From CAZEQJ01 sp964514385 (GTDB lineage Bacteria; Bacteroidota; Bacteroidia; Cytophagales; Cyclobacteriaceae), in assembly GCA_964514385.1 (NCBI GenBank), contig CAZEQJ010000045.1, forward strand, positions 1-21,857: a stretch of DNA of 21,857 nucleotides. Direction: 5' to 3'. The notes under the pieces are model-generated. The model did no database searches, was not told the DNA's origin, and worked only from the letters and a program-made list of their open reading frames with translations. This document shows, one piece after another, positions 6,643 through 14,838 of this stretch (within the stretch, counting starts at the first letter, position 1; every line of letters starts with the position of its first letter). A program made the position numbers and the translations under genes.

Positions 6643-8088
6643 ATGAGTGAACAGGACGCAATATTAAACGAAATCACAGGACGTGAATATAAATACGGCT
6701 GGGAGACCAAAATTGAGTCTGATTCAGCGCCAAAAGGTCTGAATGAAGATATTATAAGGTTTATCTCTGCCAAAAAAGAAGAGCCGGAGTGGATGCTCGA
6801 ATGGCGCCTTAAAGCTTATCGCACCTGGCTTGACATGAAAGAGCCGAGATGGCCTAATGTGAAGTATCCGGAAATCAATTATCAGGATATCATATATTAC
6901 AGCGCCCCTAAACAAAAAGTTAAGCCAAAAAGCCTGGATGAAGTAGATCCTGAGTTGCTGGAAACTTTCGAGAAGCTTGGTATCAGTCTTAATGAACAGA
7001 AAAGACTTACAGGTGTAGCGGTAGATGCTGTAATGGACAGCGTATCCGTCGCCACCACTTTCAAGGAAAAACTTGGTGAACTTGGCATCATTTTCTGCTC
7101 TTTCAGCGAGGCTGTTCATAATCATCCGGAACTGGTGAAAAAATACATCGGTAGTGTGGTGCCGGCAAACGATAATTATTTTGCTGCCCTCAATTCGGCC
7201 GTATTCAGTGACGGATCATTCTGTTATATACCAAAAGGCGTGCGTTGCCCGATGGAGCTGTCTACCTATTTCAGAATTAATGCTGCCAATACTGGTCAAT
7301 TTGAACGGACCCTTATCGTTGCTGATGAAGATTCATATGTGAGCTACCTCGAGGGCTGCACCGCTCCTATGCGTGATGAAAATCAACTCCATGCTGCTGT
7401 AGTGGAAATATATGCACATAAAGATGCAGAAGTAAAATATTCTACAGTTCAGAACTGGTATCCGGGGGACAAAAATGGTAAAGGCGGTATTTACAACTTC
7501 GTAACCAAGCGGGGCTTGTGTTTTGGTGATAACTCCAAAATATCATGGACACAGGTAGAAACAGGTTCTGCCGTCACATGGAAATACCCCAGCTGCGTTT
7601 TAAAAGGAGATAATTCCATCGGTGAATTTTACAGTGTAGCTGTGACCAATAATATGCAACAGGCCGATACAGGTACCAAAATGGTTCACATTGGCAAAAA
7701 CACAAAGAGCCGCATTGTATCAAAAGGTGTATCTGCAGGTAAAAGCCAAAATAGCTATCGTGGTCTTGTTGAAATCATGAAGCGGGCCGAAAACGCACGG
7801 AATTTCTCACAGTGCGACTCACTACTCATGGGTGATAAATGTGGAGCACACACTTTCCCTTATATTGAGGTGAAAAATCCTTCTGCTCAGGTGGAGCACG
7901 AGGCTACCACTTCTAAAATCGGTGAGGATCAGCTGTTTTACTGCAACCAACGTGGAATTGATACAGAACAGGCTGTAGCACTTATTGTAAACGGATACGC
8001 CAAAGAAGTGCTTAACCAGCTGCCTATGGAATTTGCAGTAGAGGCGCAGAAATTACTTGCAATAACACTTGAAGGAAGCGTAGGATAA
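6643..8088 (+). CDS. sufB: Fe-S cluster assembly scaffold protein SufB
   Basis: Scaffold subunit of the SufBC2D complex, on which iron-sulfur clusters are built from sulfur delivered by SufS-SufE. The 481 residues match SufB throughout, with a slightly short N-terminus compared with the 495-residue E. coli protein. The conserved core FSQCDSLLMGDKCGAHTFPY contains C400, equivalent to the E. coli cluster-assembly cysteine C405. E428 in GEDQLFY corresponds to E434. The first gene of the operon, it starts at an ATG close behind the promoter and is followed after 16 bases by sufC. Expression is probably controlled by the palindrome at 6590-6606. Confidence 0.97.
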   Translation: MSEQDAILNEITGREYKYGWETKIESDSAPKGLNEDIIRFISAKKEEPEWMLEWRLKAYRTWLDMKEPRWPNVKYPEINYQDIIYYSAPKQKVKPKSLDEVDPELLETFEKLGISLNEQKRLTGVAVDAVMDSVSVATTFKEKLGELGIIFCSFSEAVHNHPELVKKYIGSVVPANDNYFAALNSAVFSDGSFCYIPKGVRCPMELSTYFRINAANTGQFERTLIVADEDSYVSYLEGCTAPMRDENQLHAAVVEIYAHKDAEVKYSTVQNWYPGDKNGKGGIYNFVTKRGLCFGDNSKISWTQVETGSAVTWKYPSCVLKGDNSIGEFYSVAVTNNMQQADTGTKMVHIGKNTKSRIVSKGVSAGKSQNSYRGLVEIMKRAENARNFSQCDSLLMGDKCGAHTFPYIEVKNPSAQVEHEATTSKIGEDQLFYCNQRGIDTEQAVALIVNGYAKEVLNQLPMEFAVEAQKLLAITLEGSVG

Positions 8089-8104
8089 TTAATCGAACGT
8101 AAAA

Positions 8105-8857
8105 ATGCTTGAAATAAAGAATCTGGAAGCCTCAATAGAAGGCAAGAAAATACTCAAAGGTATCAATCTGTCAGTGAAACCAGGCGAAGTACATGCCATC
8201 ATGGGTCCGAATGGCTCTGGCAAAAGCACCCTGGCCTCAGTACTTGCAGGCAGGGAAGAATATGAAGTAGAGAATGGAAGTGTAGAGTTTCTAGGCGAAA
8301 ACCTACTGGAAATGGCACCTGAAGAACGTGCCTGGGCAGGCATATTCCTTGCCTTTCAATACCCCGTAGAAATACCGGGCGTGAGTTCTACCAACTTTCT
8401 GAAAACGGCGATAAATCAGATCCGAGAAAACCGTGGGCTTGAGCCACTGGATGCCGTCTCTTTTCTGAAGATGACCAAAGAGAAAATGAAGCTTGTAGAT
8501 ATCAATAAGGAGCTGCTAAGCCGGCCCCTAAATGAGGGTTTTTCAGGTGGTGAAAAAAAGAGAAATGAAATATTTCAAATGGCCATGCTGGAGCCTAAGC
8601 TGGCTATACTGGATGAAACCGACTCCGGACTTGATATCGACGCACTACGGATTGTTGCTAATGGCGTAAATAAGCTCAAGTCACCTGAAAATGCAACAAT
8701 AGTGGTGACCCATTACCAGCGGTTGCTCGATTATATCGTTCCTGATTACGTTCATGTGCTGTATAACGGCCAAATCGTAAAATCAGGAGGCAAGGAACTT
8801 GCACTTGAACTGGAAGAGAAAGGATACGACTGGATAAAAGAAACAGTAGCGGTATAA
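8105..8857 (+). CDS. sufC: Fe-S cluster assembly ATPase SufC
   Basis: Cytosolic ABC-type ATPase that drives conformational change in the SufB-SufD scaffold. The 250 residues carry Walker A GPNGSGKS (34-41), Q-loop Q85, signature FSGGE followed by KKR (146-153), Walker B LAILDET (166-172) with catalytic E171, and switch H203. The basic FSGGEKKRNEI form distinguishes SufC from transport ATPases. There is no membrane partner. It lies between sufB and sufD, and sufD begins one base after its stop, so translation is probably coupled. Confidence 0.97.
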   Translation: MLEIKNLEASIEGKKILKGINLSVKPGEVHAIMGPNGSGKSTLASVLAGREEYEVENGSVEFLGENLLEMAPEERAWAGIFLAFQYPVEIPGVSSTNFLKTAINQIRENRGLEPLDAVSFLKMTKEKMKLVDINKELLSRPLNEGFSGGEKKRNEIFQMAMLEPKLAILDETDSGLDIDALRIVANGVNKLKSPENATIVVTHYQRLLDYIVPDYVHVLYNGQIVKSGGKELALELEEKGYDWIKETVAV

Positions 8858-8858
8858 T

Positions 8859-10034
8859 ATGCTTAAGGAACAATTCTCAACCTGGGCAGCTGAAAAAGGG
8901 TTTACAGCTGATGTAGACACCTATATCGCAGCGCTGCCGGATAAAAAAGCAGAAGAGTACAAGTATTTTCCCATACTCAGCCGTTTAGACAGTTTGCTTG
9001 GTGAAAAAATCGCAACTGACAATCAGGGCGGGCGAGCCGATTTGCCATTTGGCATTGAAGGGAAAAATATTTTGCACATTCATAACGGAGCTGTTGTCAC
9101 AGCTTCAGTGGACAAATCTGCCATCCAAATTGAAGATAATGTCTCACAATCTAACGGGACAGACCCCTTCAAACAATTAAGTGAGCACTTCCCTACCCTG
9201 CAATATACTTACAGAGTAGAAAAGGAAACAGACCCCATATGGCTCATTTTTACCAATGATGGTGGTGCCGATAATCTGATACAACCTGCCATTCATTTCC
9301 ATGTGGCTGAAAACAGGGAAGCAGAGATTATCGAACTACACCAGTCAGATGATCAGGCTAGGTTTTTTGCCAATGTAGCGGTTGACATTCACTGCGATAA
9401 GGCATCAAGAGTGAAGTACTATAAAATTTCGCTTGACGGCGATCAGGCATTACATGTCGGGTCTACAAGCCTTTATCAAAAGAAAGATTCGGTGACACAT
9501 TGCTTCAACTTCGGCTTCAGTGGCGATATGATCCGGAATAACCTGAATATTTCACTGGAAGATGAGCATACAGAAGCGAACATGCATGGCCTTTCTCTTC
9601 TAAATGGCAAAACCCGTATCGATAATCATACTGTGGTAGATCATAAAAAGCCCAACTGCCTGAGTAATGAGTATTACAAGGGCATTTTTGGTGATAAATC
9701 AACCGGCGTGTTTAACGGGAAAATATTCGTGCGACAGGATGCACAAAAAACAAATGCTTATCAGTCGAACAGGAACTTATTGTTGTCAGATTCTGCTACT
9801 ATAAATACAAAGCCTCAGCTCGAAATCTGGGCAGATGATGTAAAATGTTCTCACGGTGCCACCACAGGGCAACTGGAAGAAGACCATCTCTTCTACCTAC
9901 AGTCGCGTGGTATCTCTCGCAATGACGCTAGAAAAATGCTTATTGAAGCTTTTGCAAGGGAGATTGTAGAGAAAGTAGCCAATGAAAAGGTGCTGGAGAT
10001 TTTACAGACAGGCCTTGACAAAAAACTTTCCTGA
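8859..10034 (+). CDS. sufD: Fe-S cluster assembly protein SufD
   Basis: SufB paralogue that forms the SufBC2D scaffold and is needed for iron acquisition. The 391-residue protein has the divergent N-terminal region typical of SufD. Its beta-helical core ends in VKCSHGATTGQLEEDHLFYL, in which H332 matches the E. coli cluster-assembly histidine H360. It lacks the SufB-type cysteine at the equivalent of C400, as expected. The ATG follows the sufC stop after a single base, and the TGA stop is followed after one base by the sufS ATG at 10036. Confidence 0.95.
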   Translation: MLKEQFSTWAAEKGFTADVDTYIAALPDKKAEEYKYFPILSRLDSLLGEKIATDNQGGRADLPFGIEGKNILHIHNGAVVTASVDKSAIQIEDNVSQSNGTDPFKQLSEHFPTLQYTYRVEKETDPIWLIFTNDGGADNLIQPAIHFHVAENREAEIIELHQSDDQARFFANVAVDIHCDKASRVKYYKISLDGDQALHVGSTSLYQKKDSVTHCFNFGFSGDMIRNNLNISLEDEHTEANMHGLSLLNGKTRIDNHTVVDHKKPNCLSNEYYKGIFGDKSTGVFNGKIFVRQDAQKTNAYQSNRNLLLSDSATINTKPQLEIWADDVKCSHGATTGQLEEDHLFYLQSRGISRNDARKMLIEAFAREIVEKVANEKVLEILQTGLDKKLS

Positions 10035-10035
10035 T

Positions 10036-11262
10036 ATGACAATTACTACCTCCTCCGTATTCGATGTAGATATGATCAGAGAACAGTTTCCCGTCCTTCA
10101 CCAGGAGGTAAACGGGAAACCTTTGATATATTTTGATAATGCTGCCACTACACAGAAACCTAAATCTGTTATTGAAGCGTTATCAGGCTATTATTTTGAA
10201 GATAATGCCAATATTCACCGCGGCATTCATACCCTGGCTGAAAGGGCTACAAAAGCTTTTGAAAAGACCCGTGAAACAGCAAGGGCATTTCTGAATGCAG
10301 CCTTAAATGAGGAGGTGATTTTCACGCGGGGCACTACGGAAGGCATTAACCTGGTAGCCCACTCTTTCGGGGAGAGTATTAAAGCAGGCGAAGAGATCAT
10401 GATTTCTGCTATGGAGCATCATTCCAATATTGTACCCTGGCAAATGTTATGTGAGCGTAAAGGTGCAATACTGAAGGTGATCCCGGTAGATGATAGTGGT
10501 GTACTGGATATGGAGGCCTTTGAGGGTATGCTTTCTGAAAAGACAAAACTGGTGAGCATAGTCTACGCTTCGAATACACTTGGTACAGTTAACCCTGTAA
10601 AAAATATAATTGATAAAGCTCATGCTGTTGGAGCAAAAGTGCTGGTAGATGGTGCACAGGCAGTTTCACATCTGGAAGTGGATGTACAGCAGCTGAATTG
10701 CGATTTCTTCGTTTTTAGTGCGCATAAACTGTATGGCCCCACCGGTATCGGATTTCTGTATGGTAAAAAGAAAATACTCGATCAGATGCCACCCTACATG
10801 GGCGGCGGTGAAATGATCAGTGAAGTAGATTTCGAAAAGACAACCTACAATGAAATACCCTACAAATTCGAAGCCGGCACACCAAATATAGCCGATGGTG
10901 TGGCGCAGCAGGCGTCCTTCGATTTCATCAATGCTGTCGGAAAGACTTCCGTTCAGAAACATGAAAACGAACTTCTTGCCTATACAGCTGAAGAGTTGTC
11001 AAAGATTGAAAAGGTCAGGCTCATTGGAACTGCTGATGAAAAAATCGGCGTCCAGTCCTTCGTAGTTGAAGGGTGGCATCATTTTGATCTGGGCATGCTG
11101 CTCGATGCAAAAGGTATTGCGGTAAGAACTGGTCATCACTGTACACAGCCGCTGATGAAGCAGTACGGTATTGAAGGAACAGTAAGAGCCTCTTTTGGCG
11201 TTTACAATACCATCAAAGAAGTAGAAGTATTTATTGAGTCACTAAAAAAGATCATCGGGTGA
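10036..11262 (+). CDS. sufS: cysteine desulfurase SufS (class II)
   Basis: PLP enzyme that removes sulfur from L-cysteine and passes the persulfide to SufE. From the ATG at 10036 it is 408 residues long, like SufS/CsdA. An in-frame ATG at 9982 lies inside sufD and would add 18 residues with no family match, so I reject it. The sequence shows FDNAATTQKP near the N-terminus, EHHSNIVPWQ (127-136), PLP-binding D205 and Q208 in DGAQAVSH, Schiff-base lysine K231 in SAHKLYGPTG, and catalytic C369 in RTGHHCTQP. This last motif marks the class II (SufS) group, which needs a sulfur acceptor such as the adjacent SufE. Its TGA overlaps the GTG start of sufE in the four bases GTGA. Confidence 0.96.
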   Translation: MTITTSSVFDVDMIREQFPVLHQEVNGKPLIYFDNAATTQKPKSVIEALSGYYFEDNANIHRGIHTLAERATKAFEKTRETARAFLNAALNEEVIFTRGTTEGINLVAHSFGESIKAGEEIMISAMEHHSNIVPWQMLCERKGAILKVIPVDDSGVLDMEAFEGMLSEKTKLVSIVYASNTLGTVNPVKNIIDKAHAVGAKVLVDGAQAVSHLEVDVQQLNCDFFVFSAHKLYGPTGIGFLYGKKKILDQMPPYMGGGEMISEVDFEKTTYNEIPYKFEAGTPNIADGVAQQASFDFINAVGKTSVQKHENELLAYTAEELSKIEKVRLIGTADEKIGVQSFVVEGWHHFDLGMLLDAKGIAVRTGHHCTQPLMKQYGIEGTVRASFGVYNTIKEVEVFIESLKKIIG

Positions 11263-11696
11263 GTAGTACCATCAACGAAATACAGAACGAGATAATTGAA
11301 GAGTTTGAGTTTCTTGACGGTGACAAGGAAGCCATCATCCAGTATATCATGGAGTTGGGCAATAAGCTGCCTCCACTTGAAGACGATTGGAAGACCGATG
11401 ACCATATAGTAAAAGGTTGCCAATCCAAAGTGTGGTTGAAATCTGATCTGGATGATGATACTATTCAATTAAAAGCCGACAGCAATACAGCCATTACGAA
11501 AGGACTTGTAAGTCTGTTGGTCCGTGTACTGTCAGGACAAAAAACCTCCGATGTGGTAGATGCAGATCTTTATTTTGTTGATAAAATCGGTATGGGGCAG
11601 GTTATTGGAAGCCAGCGCTCAAACGGATTTGCAGCAATGATCAAACAGATCAAACTATTTGCACTGGTTTATCAAAAACAATTGACAAATGAGTGA
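11259..11696 (+). CDS. sufE: cysteine desulfuration protein SufE
   Basis: Sulfur shuttle that takes the persulfide from SufS and hands it to SufB. The 145 residues include HIVKGCQSKVWL with the acceptor cysteine C54, the hallmark of SufE. The start is a GTG overlapping the sufS stop by four bases; no in-frame ATG upstream of the conserved region offers an alternative. The 3' end overlaps the next gene by 8 bases. A SufE rather than a zinc-dependent SufU places this operon with the proteobacterial-type desulfurase pair. Confidence 0.93.
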   Translation: MSSTINEIQNEIIEEFEFLDGDKEAIIQYIMELGNKLPPLEDDWKTDDHIVKGCQSKVWLKSDLDDDTIQLKADSNTAITKGLVSLLVRVLSGQKTSDVVDADLYFVDKIGMGQVIGSQRSNGFAAMIKQIKLFALVYQKQLTNE

Positions 11697-12006
11697 AACA
11701 AACGATAATCTGAAAGATAAGGTAGTCCAGGCGCTCAAGAAAGTTTATGACCCTGAGATACCTGTAGATATTTATGAGCTGGGCCTGATTTATGAAATAC
11801 AGGTGTTTCCGGTAAATAATGTATATATACTGATGACATTGACCTCACCCTCCTGCCCTGCTGCAGAGGATATTCCTATGGATGCAGAGCAGAAGGTAAA
11901 AGCTATTGAAGGTGTAAATGATGTGAAAATTGAATTGACCTTTGATCCGCCTTACTCGCAGGAAATGATGTCGGAAGAAGCTAAACTAGAATTAGGTTTT
12001 TTATAA
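11689..12006 (+). CDS. SufT-like DUF59/MIP18 family Fe-S assembly protein
   Basis: Small protein (105 residues) of the DUF59/MIP18 family, which includes SufT, PaaD and the eukaryotic Cia2/MIP18 maturation factors. These help Fe-S cluster maturation or transfer to client proteins. The sequence shows YDPEIPVDIYELGLIY (20-35) and LTSPSCPAAE with the conserved reactive cysteine C56, then the usual ending around TFDPPYSQEMMSEEAKLELG. The ATG overlaps the end of sufE by 8 bases, so it belongs to the suf operon and probably acts downstream of SufBCD. The family call is secure. The exact role here is inferred from context. Confidence 0.9.
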   Translation: MSETNDNLKDKVVQALKKVYDPEIPVDIYELGLIYEIQVFPVNNVYILMTLTSPSCPAAEDIPMDAEQKVKAIEGVNDVKIELTFDPPYSQEMMSEEAKLELGFL

Positions 12007-12022
12007 TTTAACAACAAACATT

Positions 12023-12442
12023 ATGATGTACCCTGAAGAACTCGTAACCCCGATGCGTGAGGAGCTCACCACGGCAGGTTTCACTGAATTCAAAACAGCA
12101 GAAGAAGTAGAAAATCATATTAAGAATCATAAAGGTACCACATTGGTTGTCATCAACTCAGTGTGCGGATGTGCAGCAGGTACAGCAAGACCTGGTGTTA
12201 AGGCAGCAGTATCAAATTCGGAGAAAAAGCCGAATTTCCTGGCTACCGTATTTGCCGGCATGGATATGGAAGCAGTTGCGAAGACAAGAGAGCTGACAGC
12301 TCCTTATCCGCCAAGCTCTCCCAGTATTGCCTTATTCAAAGATGGGGAGTTGGTACACTTTGTAGAGCGGCACCATATTGAAGGTCGTCCGGCTGAGATC
12401 ATCGCCTCCCATCTGGAAGGTGTGTTTGAAGAATATTGCTAA
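12023..12442 (+). CDS. BrxA/BrxB family bacilliredoxin (YphP/YqiW)
   Basis: Thioredoxin-fold protein of 139 residues with the CGC active site (C48-G49-C50) in VVINSVCGCAAGTARPG, the hallmark of bacilliredoxins. In Firmicutes these remove bacillithiol from mixed disulfides on proteins. A further cysteine is the last residue (C139). The gene begins 16 bases after the SufT-like gene; the first of two tandem ATGs is taken as start. It ends in two consecutive TAA stops and is the last gene of the suf operon. Its place suggests thiol repair, or protection of Fe-S assembly cysteines, under the same control. That link, and bacillithiol production by this organism, are inference. Confidence 0.92.
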   Translation: MMYPEELVTPMREELTTAGFTEFKTAEEVENHIKNHKGTTLVVINSVCGCAAGTARPGVKAAVSNSEKKPNFLATVFAGMDMEAVAKTRELTAPYPPSSPSIALFKDGELVHFVERHHIEGRPAEIIASHLEGVFEEYC

Positions 12443-12448
12443 TAAGTA

Positions 12449-12472
12449 GCCAACCGTCGCAAGGCGGTTGGC
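12449..12472. terminator. hairpin between convergent brx and menC, possible bidirectional terminator
   Basis: GCCAACCG pairs perfectly with CGGTTGGC around an 8-base loop, in the 31 bases between two convergent genes. Neither side has a T-run, so it is not a classical Rho-independent terminator. It may instead protect the 3' ends. Confidence 0.5.
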
Positions 12473-12473
12473 A

Positions 12474-13545
12474 TTACTCCCATTCCTTATTTTTGTTATA
12501 TCTGATTTTGCCTGCTGACACTTCCAGCGGGCTTTTTACATTATTGTGGTATAACGATCCTGTGCCCAACCCCTGTGGAATAATTCCTTTGTATTGAGCT
12601 GCCAGCTGCGATATCGCATTTAGTCCAATGTTCGACTCCAGTGCAGAGGTTAGCCACCATCCGATGTTTCGTTGCTGTGCTTGGTCGATCCATTCCTGCG
12701 CAGCAGCTAACCCCCCAACTAGTGTAGGCTTAATTACCAGATATGCTGGCGTTAACTCGTCCAGTAGTCTTCCCGGATTTTCCACGGCAATCAGCTCCTC
12801 ATCCAGGGCCACAGGTACCGGCGACAGCTTACATAANNNNNNNNNNCTGCATTAACCTGCTATTTCCGGGTTTCACCGGCTGTTCTATCGAATGTAAATC
12901 ATAAATGGATAACTGCTCCAGCTTACTAAAAACGTTGGACTTATCGAAGGCACCATTAGCGTCAACTCGCAATGTAATCTTGTCACCATAACTTGAGCGT
13001 GCTATTTCGAGCAACTTCAGTTCCTTTTCGAAATCTATACCCCCAACCTTTATTTTTATGGTAGTAAAGCCGGCTGCCACTTTCTCGTGAAGACGTTTCT
13101 CCATCTCCTGAAAATCGCCCATCCATACCAGGCCATTTATGGGAATATCGTAATCCCCATGAAAAAAGCCATTATCGAAAATCAATTTTCGCCCTCCGTT
13201 ATTTAAATCAGCTAATGCAGTCTCTATCGCAAACCTGATTGATGGCAGTTTATGAAGTTTTTTTTCAATAAAAGTAGACACCTCCGGCAGGGTTAAGCCG
13301 GTGAGGAGGTCAAGTGTCATATTAAGTTTTTCTTCAAACCCGCGCCCATATTCCGGGCTTAATCCTGACAACGGTGCTGCCTCACCAATACCTGTTACCT
13401 GCGGGCTATTGTCTTTGCGGATAGTAATGAAATAAGTGTCATGATAAGTCATAACCCCACGGCTGGTGCCGGCAGCGAAAGTGAATTTTAATCTTCTTTT
13501 TGAATATGAAAGGGAAATTGTTTCGGCTCTTGTATTTTTGTGCAT
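12474..13545 (-). CDS. menC: o-succinylbenzoate synthase MenC (interrupted by an assembly gap)
   Basis: Enolase-superfamily enzyme that dehydrates SHCHC to o-succinylbenzoate in menaquinone synthesis. The N-terminal part (233 residues from the ATG at 13545) has FAAGTSRGV near the start, INGLVWMG, the KxK motif with K164 and K166, and metal ligands D195 (RVDANG) and E221 (EQP). After ten Ns the same strand resumes in another frame with LCKLSPVPVALDEEL, supplying the third metal ligand D, and VIKPTLVGG, supplying the second catalytic lysine. All catalytic residues are present, so this is an intact gene with unresolved bases, not a pseudogene. A TTG at 13569 could extend it by 8 residues. No other men genes are in the window. 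The start codon overlaps that of divergent queA. Confidence 0.9.
12837..12846. other. assembly gap of 10 Ns inside menC
   Basis: Ten Ns. Reading straight across them puts menC into a TAA stop within three codons. The reading frames on the two sides fit only if the true insert is a multiple of three, so the 10 is probably a placeholder length. Confidence 0.97.
13533..13540 (+). promoter_or_regulatory. candidate -7 box (TATTTTTG) of queA, three bases before its start codon
   Basis: A perfect TAnnTTTG match on the plus strand inside the menC 5' end, ending 3 bases before the queA ATG. If used, transcription would start at or next to the start codon. No -33 TTG lies at the expected distance. Confidence 0.35.
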
Positions 13546-14713
13546 GGATTTCACTTTGGATGATTTCAACTACCAGCTCCCACAGGAAAGGATTGCAAAA
13601 TACCCTTTAACTGTCAGAGATGAGTCAAAGTTACTGCATTATCATCAAGGTCATATTTCGCACTATCAGTTTTATGATCTTCCGGCAATCCTGCCCGAGA
13701 ACAGCACGCTGGTATTCAATGACACCAAGGTCATTCCTGCCCGGTTGTTTTTTAAAAAACCTTCCGGCGCTATAATCGAAATATTCCTGCTTGAGCCCGT
13801 TTTACCCCATAAAGAGATAACCCAGGCAATGGAGGTGAAAGAGAATTGCAGCTGGAAATGCATGATTGGAAATCTCAAAAAATGGAAAACCGGCATATTG
13901 TCACTGGATTATAACAATACCCATATCGAAGCTGAACTCGTTGACAGGGAAAATGCGGTGGTAAGCCTGAAATGGGATAATGATATGACCTTTTCTGAGC
14001 TGATATCCATAATGGGGCAGATACCCTTACCCCCTTATCTTAACCGTGAAACAGAAAAAGAAGACCAGGAGCGATACCAAACCATTTACAGCCGATATAA
14101 CGGTGCTATTGCTGCGCCAACTGCCGGACTTCATTTCACCGACCGTGTCATGACGAGGCTGCAGGATTCGAATATTCGTCAGACATACATAACGCTTCAT
14201 GTTGGTGCCGGCACTTTTCAGCCTGTCAAAAGTGACGTTATCCGTGAGCACATAATGCATCGTGAGGAAATACATATTTCAAAAAAAGCATTAGAGGAAC
14301 TAAGGCAGGCCAGCAACATTATACCGGTTGGTACCACGGGAATGAGAACACTCGAAAGTATTTACTTGTATGCAGTTAAACTGCAAAGCAAAAAAGAAGA
14401 GGCGTTTTATGTGGAACAGCATCAGGAAGCATCCGCTTTATCACGCCTTGAAGCATTTGATGTGTTGATTAATTTTATGGAGAAGCGGAAATTATCCGGA
14501 CTATCAGGTCAGACGCAGCTTATGATCACGCCGGGCTATCAATTTAAAATGTGCGATGGACTGGTTACAAATTTTCACCTGCCAAAAAGCACACTTATCA
14601 TGCTGATCGCCGCTTTTGTAGGACAAGATTGGAGCACGATCTACCAGTCGGCTCTGGATAGTGACTATCGTTTTCTAAGTTATGGTGACTCTTCATTGTT
14701 GATTCCTAAATAA
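13544..14713 (+). CDS. queA: S-adenosylmethionine:tRNA ribosyltransferase-isomerase QueA
   Basis: Cytosolic enzyme that transfers and isomerises the ribosyl group of SAM onto preQ1 in the tRNA wobble position, giving epoxyqueuosine. From the ATG at 13544 it has 389 residues beginning MDFTLDDFNYQLPQERIA. An upstream in-frame start at 13466 would add 26 residues with no family match. Diagnostic motifs are YPLTVRDESKLL, FNDTKVIPARL, AAPTAGLHFT, LHVGAGTFQPV, GTTGMRTLES and TNFHLPKSTLIMLIAAF. It is somewhat longer than the 356-residue E. coli enzyme, within the range for this phylum as I recall. It is divergent from menC with overlapping start codons. No other queuosine gene is present here. Confidence 0.95.
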   Translation: MDFTLDDFNYQLPQERIAKYPLTVRDESKLLHYHQGHISHYQFYDLPAILPENSTLVFNDTKVIPARLFFKKPSGAIIEIFLLEPVLPHKEITQAMEVKENCSWKCMIGNLKKWKTGILSLDYNNTHIEAELVDRENAVVSLKWDNDMTFSELISIMGQIPLPPYLNRETEKEDQERYQTIYSRYNGAIAAPTAGLHFTDRVMTRLQDSNIRQTYITLHVGAGTFQPVKSDVIREHIMHREEIHISKKALEELRQASNIIPVGTTGMRTLESIYLYAVKLQSKKEEAFYVEQHQEASALSRLEAFDVLINFMEKRKLSGLSGQTQLMITPGYQFKMCDGLVTNFHLPKSTLIMLIAAFVGQDWSTIYQSALDSDYRFLSYGDSSLLIPK

Positions 14714-14838
14714 AATGCTATTTTGTGAGCTGTAATTTATTTACACATATCATCATGCATAATTCGGTAGGCCGGAAAAACAAAGGGTTCATGGCTGTAT
14801 TCACAAATAAAATCAACTTTTACCCCTACCATAGCGTC

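Noticed and set aside
9982..10035. Upstream in-frame start of sufS
   Set aside because: It lies inside sufD and adds 18 residues foreign to the family; the ATG at 10036 directly follows the sufD stop.
13466..13543. Upstream in-frame start of queA
   Set aside because: It adds 26 residues antisense to menC and not seen in QueA; MDFTLDDF is the family-like start.
12628..13569. menC as two separate genes or a pseudogene
   Set aside because: The break coincides exactly with the N run, and both sides hold complementary catalytic residues of one MenC protein.
14725..14838. Upstream GTG start of the Ig-repeat protein
   Set aside because: It would put 38 hydrophilic residues before an otherwise ideal signal peptide beginning at 14839.
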